Shown: in pieces, positions 9,795 through 17,743 of the stretch
Numbering within the stretch: the first letter of the stretch is position 1
How the letters are laid out: the number at the start of each line of letters is the position of its first letter
Source: Acrocarpospora macrocephala
GTDB lineage: Bacteria > Actinomycetota > Actinomycetes > Streptosporangiales > Streptosporangiaceae
DNA length: 48,030 nucleotides
Assembly: GCF_009687865.1 (NCBI RefSeq)
Contig: NZ_BLAE01000087.1
Coordinates: 1-48,030 of the forward strand
Direction: 5' to 3'
The notes under the pieces: model-generated
What the model was told of the DNA's origin: nothing
The model's database searches: none
The model's input: the letters and a program-made list of their open reading frames with translations, nothing else
Made by a program: the position numbers and the translations under genes

Positions 9795-9803
9795 GCCCAC
9801 AGG

Positions 9804-10135
9804 GTAACCATGCGCTCACGGCTGTTGTCGCGCGGGCTGGGGCCTTTGTGCGAAGTGCCCGGTCGGCGGTGATCAGGTAGCCATGTGCTCGCGGCTGTCG
9901 TCGCGCGGGCTGGGGTTTGGGCGCGGAGTGTCCCGTCGGCGGTGATCAGGCAACCGAGTGCTCACAGCCCTCGCCACGCGGGCTGGGGCCTTTGTGCGGA
10001 GTGCCCGGTCGGTGGTGATCGGGTAGCCGTGTGCTCGCGGCTGTTGTCGCGCGGGCTGGGGTTTGGGCGCGGAGTGTCCCGTCGGCGGTGATCAGGCAAC
10101 CGAGTGCTCACAGCCCTCGCCGCGGCGGGCTGGCT
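9804..10135. repeat. 73-bp tandem repeat array with alternating variants
   Basis: Four full 73-bp units start at 9804, 9877, 9950 and 10023, and a partial fifth starts at 10096. Units 2 and 4 share one version of the second half (GGGTTTGGGCGCGGAG), while units 1 and 3 share another (GGGCCTTTGTGCG). Units 3 and 5 share the first half (GCAACCGAGTGCTCACAGCC). The array therefore has a 146-bp higher-order period. An isolated GCGCGGGCTGG core recurs near 10180. The repeats fill the gap between divergent accD and the APC permease. They do not translate into a plausible protein on either strand, and there is no spacer diversity as in a CRISPR. Confidence 0.93.
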
Positions 10136-10218
10136 CATGCTCCGCGATGGCGAAATCGTCGGCTGGGACTCATGGCCGTCGGCGCGCGGGCTGGCTGAGT
10201 ATTGTCGGTCACGCTGGG

Positions 10219-10224
10219 TAGTCT
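10219..10224 (+). promoter_or_regulatory. Candidate -10 box of a leaderless promoter (permease)
   Basis: TAGTCT ends 7 bases before the ATG at 10232 and there is no Shine-Dalgarno, the spacing expected when transcription starts at the start codon. The same arrangement is seen before ppc in this window. Confidence 0.5.
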
Positions 10225-10231
10225 TCCGGTC

Positions 10232-11566
10232 ATGGAATCGCAAACATCGCTCCGGCGGGTCATCGGGCGCAGGGTGCTGCTGCTGTTCGTGCTCGGTGAC
10301 ATCTTGGGTGCCGGCATCTACGCCCTGGCCGGGAAGGTCGCGGGGCAGGTCGGCGGTGCGCTGTGGGTTCCGTTCCTGGTCGCCTTTGTGCTGGCGGCCC
10401 TGACCGCGACGGCGTATGCGGAGCTGGTCGGCAAATATCCGCAGGCGGCCGGAGCCGCCCTTTACGCGAACAAGGCGTTCGGCATCCCCTTCGTCACGTT
10501 CATCGTCGCGTTCGCCGTGATGATGAGCGGCATCACCTCGGCCAGTGCCGCCGCTCGTGCCTTCGGCGGGCAGTATCTGGCCGAGTTCGTCAGCCTGCCC
10601 ACCCTGGCCGGGGCGCTGATCTTCCTGGGTCTGGTCACCCTGGTCAACTTCGTCGGCATCTCGGAGTCGATCAAGGTCAATGTGGTCCTCACCCTGATCG
10701 AGGCGTTCGGCCTACTGGTCATCATCGCCATCGGGGTTTACGCGCTGGTCGCGGGCGATGGAAACCCCGGCAGGGCGCTGGAGTTCCACCCCGTCAACGG
10801 CGCGTTCCTGGGTGTTCTCGGCGGCACCGCGCTGGCCTTCTACGCCCTGCTCGGCTTCGAGGACTCGGTCAACCTGGCCGAGGAGGCCAAGGATCCGCAG
10901 CGCGACTTCCCGCGCGCCCTGTTCGGCGGCCTGGCCGCGGCCGCCCTCATCTACCTCGCGGTCGCCTTCACCGCCACCATGCTGGTCGACACCGAGACCT
11001 TGCGCACCTCCAGCGGGCCGCTGCTCGAAGTGGTCAAGGTGGCCGGGCTTACCTTCCCGCCCAAACTGTTCGCGCTGATCGCCCTGCTCGCGGTGGGCAA
11101 CACCGCGCTCATCAACATGCTGATGGCCTCGCGCCTGGTCTACGGCATGGGCCGCGAGAAGATCGTGCCCGCCGTCTTCGCCACCGTGCACCCGTCCCGG
11201 CACACCCCTTGGGTGTCGATCCTGTTCACCGTCGGCATCGCGGTCGTCTTGGTCAGCACCGGCGAGGTGGGCGGCCTCGCCGACACCACCGTACTCCTGC
11301 TACTCTGCGTGTTCGCGCTGGTCAACGTCTCCGTCCTGGTGTTGCGCCGGGATCCGGTGGAACACTGGCACTACCAGGCCCCCACCTGGGCGCCCGCGAT
11401 CGGCGCGGTCGTCTGCCTCGTCCTGGCGCTCCCGATCACCGGCCGCGACGGCTCGGTTTACCTGCGCGCCGCCGTCCTGATCGCCCTCGGTGTCCTGCTC
11501 TGGTTCGTGAACCGGCTCTTCGTCGGCCGGGTGACCGACCTCGATCCGGCGAAGATCAGCTCGTGA
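10232..11566 (+). CDS. APC-family amino acid permease
   Basis: Integral membrane transporter of 444 residues with about 12 hydrophobic helices. The first helix carries the APC-superfamily signature GDILGAGIYALAG, the unwound glycine segment that binds substrate; helix 6 shows ALAFYALLGFEDSVNLAEE, typical of amino acid-polyamine-cation permeases. The start ATG at 10232 has no ribosome site but a -10-like TAGTCT 7 bases upstream, so the mRNA is probably leaderless. Substrate is not deducible. It stands alone between the tandem repeats and the ABC exporter genes. Confidence 0.88.
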   Translation: MESQTSLRRVIGRRVLLLFVLGDILGAGIYALAGKVAGQVGGALWVPFLVAFVLAALTATAYAELVGKYPQAAGAALYANKAFGIPFVTFIVAFAVMMSGITSASAAARAFGGQYLAEFVSLPTLAGALIFLGLVTLVNFVGISESIKVNVVLTLIEAFGLLVIIAIGVYALVAGDGNPGRALEFHPVNGAFLGVLGGTALAFYALLGFEDSVNLAEEAKDPQRDFPRALFGGLAAAALIYLAVAFTATMLVDTETLRTSSGPLLEVVKVAGLTFPPKLFALIALLAVGNTALINMLMASRLVYGMGREKIVPAVFATVHPSRHTPWVSILFTVGIAVVLVSTGEVGGLADTTVLLLLCVFALVNVSVLVLRRDPVEHWHYQAPTWAPAIGAVVCLVLALPITGRDGSVYLRAAVLIALGVLLWFVNRLFVGRVTDLDPAKISS

Positions 11567-11691
11567 GCGCACCGAACCGCTGATCGCGCGTTCGTCATCA
11601 GTGGTAGCGGTAAGTAGTTTGCAACTTAGGTCTGGTTATGTTCGTTGTCACAGAGGACGGGGGCGCCGTCACGTAGAGAAGAGTTGAGCGT

Positions 11692-12453
11692 ATGGATGAG
11701 GCGGTTCGCACACGGGGGCTGTTCAAGCGGTTCGGGCAGCAGGTCGCGGTGGCCGGGGTCGAGCTGATGGTGCCGAAAGGCAGCTTCGCCGGTCTTGTCG
11801 GCCCGAACGGCGCGGGGAAGACGACCACGCTGTCCATGATCACCGGTCTGCTCCGTCCGGACTTCGGGACGATCACCGTCGACGGCTTCGACGTGTGGGC
11901 CGACCCCCTGAACGTGAAGTCCCGGATCGGCGTGCTGCCCGAGGGCCTGCGCCTGTTCGAGCGCCTCTCCGGCCGGGAACTCCTCCTCTACAACGGCCAG
12001 CTGCGCGGCATCCCCCGCGCCCAGGTCCAGCAGCGCGCCGAGGAACTGCTCCGCGTCATGGACCTGGTGGAGTCACAGGACAAACTGGTCGTGGACTACT
12101 CCACCGGCATGCGCAAGAAGATCGGCCTAGCCGCCGCGCTCCTGCACAACCCGGACGTCCTCTTCCTGGACGAGCCATTCGAAGGCGTCGACCCAGTAAG
12201 CGCGAACACCCTGGTCGAAGTCCTCCAGCGCTACACCGCCTCCGGCTCCACGGTCATCTTCTCCAGCCACGTCATGGACCTGGTAGAACGCCTCTGCGAC
12301 TGGGTCTCGGTAATGAGCCGCGGCCAGATCGTCGCCCAGGGCCCAGTCCAGGACGTCCGCCAGGGCCGCACCCTCAACGAGGCATTCCTCGACCTGGTCG
12401 GCGCCCGCGGCCACGGCGACGGCGAGGGCCTGTCCTGGCTAGGCGCCCGATGA
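11692..12453 (+). CDS. ABC transporter ATP-binding protein
   Basis: ATPase subunit of 253 residues. Walker A is GPNGAGKTT (about 38-46), the signature region is YSTGMRKKIG, and Walker B is VLFLDEPFEGVDP, followed by the H-loop in FSSHVMDLVERL. It resembles the DrrA/CcmA-type ATPases of exporters, whose membrane partner is a separate protein. The gene starts with ATG at 11692. Its stop overlaps the next gene's ATG as ATGA, tying it to the permease. Substrate unknown. Confidence 0.92.
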   Translation: MDEAVRTRGLFKRFGQQVAVAGVELMVPKGSFAGLVGPNGAGKTTTLSMITGLLRPDFGTITVDGFDVWADPLNVKSRIGVLPEGLRLFERLSGRELLLYNGQLRGIPRAQVQQRAEELLRVMDLVESQDKLVVDYSTGMRKKIGLAAALLHNPDVLFLDEPFEGVDPVSANTLVEVLQRYTASGSTVIFSSHVMDLVERLCDWVSVMSRGQIVAQGPVQDVRQGRTLNEAFLDLVGARGHGDGEGLSWLGAR

Positions 12454-14159
12454 CCGCCTCAACGCCCAGCTCAACGCCTGACCCCACACCTGGCTCGACG
12501 TCTGGCCCTACGCCTGACCCCACGCTTGGCTCGACGGTTGGCTCTACGGCCGACGCTATAGCTGGCTCGACTGCTGTCTCGGTGTCTGGTTCGGCAGGTG
12601 GCGCGATGGTCGGCACGTTTGTGCGGCTCAAGCTTCGGTTGATCGCGGGTAGTTTGCGTGGGGATCTGATTCGGCAGCTTGGGTTTGGGTTTTCGATCTT
12701 TGCGGCTGTGGTGTGTGCGTTGTTTGGGTTCCTGCTGTTCAGCCTGACTCGGCTGGGGTCGGCGGAGCTGGCGCTGCAGATCGGTTCCTCGGTGTTCACG
12801 CTGGCTGTGCTCAGCTGGATGATTGTGCCGTTGCTCGCGTTCGGGTTGGACGAGACGCTCGATCCGTCCCGGTTGGCCCTGTTCCCGCTCACCACCCGGC
12901 AGTTGGCGACCGGTATGTTCGCCGCCTCCGCCACGGGCGCCTGGCCGATCGCCTCGCTGGTCGCCCTGTTCGGTGGCGTGGTCGGCTTGGCCAGGGGGAT
13001 CGGGGGCGTGCTGCTCGGCCTGGTCGCGGTGCCGCTGGTGTTCGCGCTCTGCCTGGTCGCCTCTCGGCTGGTCACCACCGCTCTGTCCGGCGCGCTGCGC
13101 AGCCGCCGCGGGCGGGACATGCTCGCGGTCGCCGTGGTGTTCGTGGTGCTGCTCACCCAGCTGCCGAACCTGATCATCAACCAGGGCCTGCCGAGCGACT
13201 CGCTGGCTGTGTTCCGCTCCACCGGTGACGCGCTGCGCTGGACCCCGCCGGGCCTGGCCGCGCACGCGATCGCCGACGGCGGCCTGGTCGGCGTGCTGGA
13301 CCTGCTGATCCTGGCCGCTGTCGTGGTGCTGCTCGGCTGGCTCTGGATCGTCGCGCTGCGGGCCGCGCTGGTCCGCCCGGACGCCTCCAACCAGGGCGGC
13401 TCGGTCCGGCGCTCACGCCGCGGCGGCCTGATCCCGGACGGCAAGCTGGGCGCGATCCTCGCCAAGGAGCTCAAGTACGCCCGCCGGGAACCGCGCGGCA
13501 GGGTCGCCTGGTTCTCGGCCGTGGCGGTCAGCGGCGTCATGCTGTTCTCGCTGCGCGGCTCGGAGGGCATGAGCGGCTTCGGCCTCGTGGTCGGGCCCGC
13601 CGTGATCGCCGCGATCGTGATCGGCGTGCAGTCGTCCAACACGTTCGGCATCGACGGCAGGTCGCTGTGGATGAACGCGGTGGCCTTCGGCACCGAGCGT
13701 GACCTGCGTACCGACTTCGCCGGGCGGCAGCTGGCCAACTTCGTCATCTCCGGGCCGCTGCTCGCCGTGGTCTCGGTGGCCGCGGCGGTGCTGGCCGGGA
13801 ACGCGGGCTGGGCGGTGCCGGCCACGCTGCTGGCCTGGTGCGTGCTCGGGCTCGCCATGGGAACCGGCTCGGTGCTGAGCGTGATCTCGCCGTACACCTA
13901 TCCGGAGCGGATGAACGCGTTCAGCGGCGCCGCGCCCGGCCAGGGTGGTCAGGCGTTCGTCGCCGGGTTCGGGGCACTGTTGGGGGCCGGGCTGCTGGCG
14001 CTGCCGGTGGTGATCCCCACGCTGTTCTTCGGGCCCTGGGTGAGCGGGATCGCCGTGCTGTACGGCGCGGCGGTGGCCTGGGGCGGGCGGCGGATCGCGT
14101 CCAGGATCGGTTTCCGGCGGATGCCGGAGCTGCTCGCGGCGGTCTCCCGGCCCACCTGA
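12450..14159 (+). CDS. ABC transporter permease with low-complexity N-terminus
   Basis: Membrane partner (569 residues) of the preceding ATPase, coupled by an ATGA overlap. About 12 hydrophobic stretches are visible, beginning with LGFGFSIFAAVVCALFGFLLF and ending with PWVSGIAVLYGAAVAWGG. Before the first helix lie about 50 residues of Thr/Ser/Pro/Gly-rich repeats (PTPGSTSGPTPDPTLGST) encoded by imperfect DNA repeats; an internal ATG at 12606 (MVGTFVRLKLRLIAGSLRGD) would remove them, so the true start may be there. A hydrophilic loop near 315-345 contains RRSRRGG. The family is that of actinobacterial ABC-2-like exporters; substrate unknown. Confidence 0.82.
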   Translation: MTASTPSSTPDPTPGSTSGPTPDPTLGSTVGSTADAIAGSTAVSVSGSAGGAMVGTFVRLKLRLIAGSLRGDLIRQLGFGFSIFAAVVCALFGFLLFSLTRLGSAELALQIGSSVFTLAVLSWMIVPLLAFGLDETLDPSRLALFPLTTRQLATGMFAASATGAWPIASLVALFGGVVGLARGIGGVLLGLVAVPLVFALCLVASRLVTTALSGALRSRRGRDMLAVAVVFVVLLTQLPNLIINQGLPSDSLAVFRSTGDALRWTPPGLAAHAIADGGLVGVLDLLILAAVVVLLGWLWIVALRAALVRPDASNQGGSVRRSRRGGLIPDGKLGAILAKELKYARREPRGRVAWFSAVAVSGVMLFSLRGSEGMSGFGLVVGPAVIAAIVIGVQSSNTFGIDGRSLWMNAVAFGTERDLRTDFAGRQLANFVISGPLLAVVSVAAAVLAGNAGWAVPATLLAWCVLGLAMGTGSVLSVISPYTYPERMNAFSGAAPGQGGQAFVAGFGALLGAGLLALPVVIPTLFFGPWVSGIAVLYGAAVAWGGRRIASRIGFRRMPELLAAVSRPT

Positions 14160-14236
14160 CCGGCCCACCTGACCGGCCGCCTCACTGGTCTAGTCCAATG
14201 GGTGAGACCGGTATCGGGGAGGTCAGGGTCACTCGC

Positions 14237-14242
14237 TAGTCT
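14237..14242 (+). promoter_or_regulatory. Candidate -10 box of a leaderless promoter (ppc)
   Basis: TAGTCT lies 7 bases before the ATG at 14250. No Shine-Dalgarno is present, so transcription probably begins at or next to the start codon. Confidence 0.5.
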
Positions 14243-14249
14243 TCGAAAC

Positions 14250-16889
14250 ATGGCCTCGACCGAACGCCACAGCGCTGTCACTGAGATGCCCGACGAACTC
14301 CGCGCCGACGTCCGCTTGCTGGGCGAACTGCTGGGTCAGGTGATCGCCGAGCAGGGCGGGCCCGACCTGCTGGCGGATGTGGAACGGCTGCGCAAAGCGG
14401 TGATCGCCGCGCGCCGCCGGGAGACCACCGTGGACGAGGTGGCCGCCCTGGTGAACACCTGGCCGGTGGAACGCGCGGTGGAGATCGCCCGCGCGTTCAC
14501 CTGCTACTTCCACCTGGCCAACCTGGCCGAGGAGCACTACCGGATCCGCATCCTGCGCCGCCGCGACAGCGACAACATGCCGGTGCCGGAGTCGCTGGCC
14601 CAGGCCGTCAGGGACCTCAAGGACGATCTCGGCCAGGACGAGCTCAACCGGCTCATCGCCGGGCTGGAGTTCCGGCCGGTGCTGACCGCGCATCCGACCG
14701 AGGCCAGGCGGCGGGCCGTGGTCACCGCCATCCAGCGGGTCAGCGCCCAGCTCGACGCGTACAACACGCCGGGGCGGGGGGCGGCTGAGCGGGAGGAGGC
14801 GCACCGGCGGATGCTGGAGGAGATCGACCTGCTCTGGCGTACCTCCCAGCTCAGGAGCACCAAGCTGGACCCGCTCGACGAGGTGCGCACCGCGATGGCC
14901 GCCTTCGACGAGACCCTCTTCCGGGCCGTCCCGCACATCTACCGGTCGCTGGACGCCGCGCTCGAACCCGGCACCAGCACCCGCGCGCCCCGCTCCCGGG
15001 CCTACATCCGCTACGGCAGCTGGATCGGCGGCGACCGGGACGGCAACCCGAACGTCACCGCCAAGGTCACCAGGGAGGCCGTGCTCATCCACGCCGAGCA
15101 CGTGCTGACCGCGCTGGAGACCGCCGCCACCCGCATCGCCCGGACGCTGACCGCGGCCTCCGCCTACACCCCGCCGTCCGAGCAGCTGCAGGCCGCGCTC
15201 GCCCAGGCCGAGGGCGATTTCCCCGATCTGGTCTCGGAGATGGCCACCCGCTCGCCGCAGGAGCCGCACCGGCAGTGGCTGCTGTTCACCGCCGCCAGGA
15301 TCGCCGCGACCCGCCGCCGCGACCTCGACCTGGCCTATCTCTCGCCGGTCGACCTGCTCTCCGACCTGCGCCTGGCCCAGGATTCGCTGCGCGACGCGGG
15401 CGCGTTCCGGCAGGCCTACGGAGAGCTGCAGAACCTGATCTGGCAGGTGGAGACGTTCGGGTTCCACCTGGCCGAGCTGGAGGTGCGGCAGCACTCGCAG
15501 GTGCACGCCGAGGCGCTGGCCGAGCTCAACTCGGGGGGCCGCCGCTCGGAGCGTACCGAGGAGGTGCTGGCCACCATCCGGACCATCGCCTGGATCCAGG
15601 AACGGTTCGGGGTCAAGGCCTGCTCCCGGTATGTGGTCTCCTTCACCCGTTCCGCCGATGACGTCGTGGCCGTGTATGAGCTGGCCAAACACGCGCTCGG
15701 CGAGCGGGCGCCGGTGCTGGACGTGGTGCCGCTGTTCGAGTCGGGCGCCGACCTCGACAATTCGGTGGCGGTGCTCACCGGGATGATGGAGGCCGAACCG
15801 GTCCGGCGCAGGCTGGCCGCGAACGGGCGCCGGATCGAGGTCATGCTGGGCTATTCCGACTCGGCCAAGGAACTCGGCCCGGCCGCCGCCACCATGCGCC
15901 TCTACGACGCGCAGGCCGCGCTCACCGCCTGGGCGACCGCCAACGGCGTGCGGCTCACGCTCTTCCACGGCCGCGGCGGCGCGCTCGGCCGGGGCGGCGG
16001 CCCGGCCAACCGGGCGGTGCTGGCCCAGGCCCCCGGCTCGGTGGCCGGCCGCTTCAAGGTCACGGAACAGGGCGAGGTGATCTTCGCCAGGTACGGCCAC
16101 CAGGCCATCGCCCGCCGCCACATCGAGCAGGTCACCAACGCCGTCCTGCTCGCCTCCACCTCAAGCGTGGAATCCCGCACCGCCGAGGCCGCCGCCAAGT
16201 TCCGCGCACTGGCCGGTCAGGTGGCTACGGCCTCCGAACAGGCCTACCGGGCACTGACCGAGGCCCCCGGCTTCCCCGAGTGGTTCGCGCTGGTCAGCCC
16301 CCTGGAGGAGATCGGCTCCCTGCGCCTCGGCTCCCGCCCCGCGCGCCGCGGCCTGGGCGCGCCCAAGTCGCTGGACGATCTGCGAGCCATCCCCTGGGTG
16401 TTCGCCTGGGCCCAAACCCGGGTCAACCTCCCCGGCTGGTACGGCCTGGGCAGCGGCTTGTCCGCCGTCCTCGACGCGGGCGGCCGGGCCGAACTCCAGT
16501 CCGCCTACAAGGAATGGCCGCTGTTCGCCTCCCTACTGGACAACGTCGAGATGTCCCTGGCCAAGACCGACAAGGCCATCGCCTCCCGCTATCTGGCCCT
16601 GGGCGGGCGAGACGACTTCGCCAAGCAGGTCCTGGAGGAGTACGACCTGACCCGCAAGCTGGTATTGGAGATCACCGGGCACACCCGTCTCCTGGAGAGC
16701 CGCCGCGTACTGTCGCGCGCGGTCCAGCTGCGTGATCCGTATGTGGACGCGCTCTCGCATCTGCAGCTGCGGGCGCTGTCGGCGCTGCGCTCGGAGGAGC
16801 CACTGACCGAGCACGAGCGGGATCGTCTGTCAACGCTGCTACTGCTCAGCGTCAACGGCGTCGCGGCCGGACTCCAGAACACGGGCTGA
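14250..16889 (+). CDS. ppc: Phosphoenolpyruvate carboxylase
   Basis: Anaplerotic enzyme (879 residues) that carboxylates PEP to oxaloacetate. Family hallmarks are the catalytic histidine motif TAHPTEARRR near residue 148, GYSDSAKE, the glycine-rich loop LFHGRGGALGRGGGP, and the canonical C-terminus QNTG. Length is normal. The ATG at 14250 follows a leaderless-type -10; an internal methionine at 14286 (MPDELRADV) is a less likely start. It is followed by the convergent fdhD gene 26 bases on. Confidence 0.96.
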   Translation: MASTERHSAVTEMPDELRADVRLLGELLGQVIAEQGGPDLLADVERLRKAVIAARRRETTVDEVAALVNTWPVERAVEIARAFTCYFHLANLAEEHYRIRILRRRDSDNMPVPESLAQAVRDLKDDLGQDELNRLIAGLEFRPVLTAHPTEARRRAVVTAIQRVSAQLDAYNTPGRGAAEREEAHRRMLEEIDLLWRTSQLRSTKLDPLDEVRTAMAAFDETLFRAVPHIYRSLDAALEPGTSTRAPRSRAYIRYGSWIGGDRDGNPNVTAKVTREAVLIHAEHVLTALETAATRIARTLTAASAYTPPSEQLQAALAQAEGDFPDLVSEMATRSPQEPHRQWLLFTAARIAATRRRDLDLAYLSPVDLLSDLRLAQDSLRDAGAFRQAYGELQNLIWQVETFGFHLAELEVRQHSQVHAEALAELNSGGRRSERTEEVLATIRTIAWIQERFGVKACSRYVVSFTRSADDVVAVYELAKHALGERAPVLDVVPLFESGADLDNSVAVLTGMMEAEPVRRRLAANGRRIEVMLGYSDSAKELGPAAATMRLYDAQAALTAWATANGVRLTLFHGRGGALGRGGGPANRAVLAQAPGSVAGRFKVTEQGEVIFARYGHQAIARRHIEQVTNAVLLASTSSVESRTAEAAAKFRALAGQVATASEQAYRALTEAPGFPEWFALVSPLEEIGSLRLGSRPARRGLGAPKSLDDLRAIPWVFAWAQTRVNLPGWYGLGSGLSAVLDAGGRAELQSAYKEWPLFASLLDNVEMSLAKTDKAIASRYLALGGRDDFAKQVLEEYDLTRKLVLEITGHTRLLESRRVLSRAVQLRDPYVDALSHLQLRALSALRSEEPLTEHERDRLSTLLLLSVNGVAAGLQNTG

Positions 16890-16915
16890 CCTCAGCGGAC
16901 GGGGTCAGACGTCGG

Positions 16916-17743
16916 TTATTCGATGCGTTCGGCGCCCGCGTAGACGTTGAAGCGTTCGTCGCGCAGGAAGCCGATCAAGGTCATGCCGAACTCTCTGGCT
17001 AGGTCGACGGCCAGGGAGGAGGGGGCGGAGACTGCGCAGAGTAGTTCGATTCCGGCGGCTAGGGCTTTTTGTCCGATCTCGTAGCTGGCTCGGCCGCTGA
17101 CCAGGAGTAGGTGGCCGGTCAGGGGGAGGCGGTCGTGCAGGAGGGCCCAGCCGACGAGTTTGTCCACCGCGTTGTGGCGGCCGACGTCCTCGCGGGTCTG
17201 CACCAGCGTGCCGTCGGGGGTGAAGAGTCCGGCCGCGTGCAGGCCGCCGGTGCGGGCGAACACGCCTTGGGCGTCGTGGAGGGTGGCGGGCAGGCCGTAC
17301 AGGATTTCGGGGGTGACGCGCAGGGCGGTGGTGGTGAGCGGGACGCAGCGGTCTTTCAGGGCGTCGAGGCTGGCGCTTCCGCAGACGCCGCAAGCGCTCG
17401 ATGTCATGAAATGTCGTTCTAGGTGGGGGATGTCGGGGAGTTGGGGGAGGCGGACGGAGACCGTGTTGTAGCGGGCTTCGGGGAGTACGTCGTCGTCGGT
17501 GCAGTAGCCGATTGCCTGGATGTCGCCGGGTTTGACCAGGCCCTCGCCGTGCAGGAAACCCGCCGCGAGCTCGAAATCGGCTCCCGGCGTGCGCATGGTG
17601 ATCGCGACGGTACGGCTGACGCCTCCGGCCAGCACCCGGATCTCCAACGGCTCCTCGGTAGCGAGATCATCACGCCGATCTTTGGCGATATTTCCGGATA
17701 CCTGCCGGACGCGGTACCGGGTCACCGGGCCTGGGCGGATCAT
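16916..17743 (-). CDS. fdhD: Formate dehydrogenase accessory sulfurtransferase
   Basis: Protein of 275 residues needed to activate molybdenum formate dehydrogenases by delivering sulfur to the bis-MGD cofactor. The essential loop TSSACGVCGSAS contains Cys118 and Cys121, and the C-terminal part has the nucleotide-fold stretch VSGRASYEIGQKALAAGIE. Length fits FdhD. Its ATG overlaps the stop of the upstream molybdoenzyme gene (ATGA), so enzyme and maturase are made together. Confidence 0.94.
   Translation of the reverse strand: MIRPGPVTRYRVRQVSGNIAKDRRDDLATEEPLEIRVLAGGVSRTVAITMRTPGADFELAAGFLHGEGLVKPGDIQAIGYCTDDDVLPEARYNTVSVRLPQLPDIPHLERHFMTSSACGVCGSASLDALKDRCVPLTTTALRVTPEILYGLPATLHDAQGVFARTGGLHAAGLFTPDGTLVQTREDVGRHNAVDKLVGWALLHDRLPLTGHLLLVSGRASYEIGQKALAAGIELLCAVSAPSSLAVDLAREFGMTLIGFLRDERFNVYAGAERIE

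Noticed and set aside
9804-10135. Possible CRISPR array
   Set aside because: The whole 73-bp unit repeats, with no unique spacers and no cas genes nearby.
11567-11691. Possible promoter with TTGCAA and TTATGT before the ABC ATPase gene
   Set aside because: The spacing between the boxes is about 11 bases, too short for a normal sigma-70-type promoter; no better pair was found.
14229-16121. A 630-residue open frame on the minus strand
   Set aside because: It is antisense to ppc, whose catalytic motifs are unmistakable.
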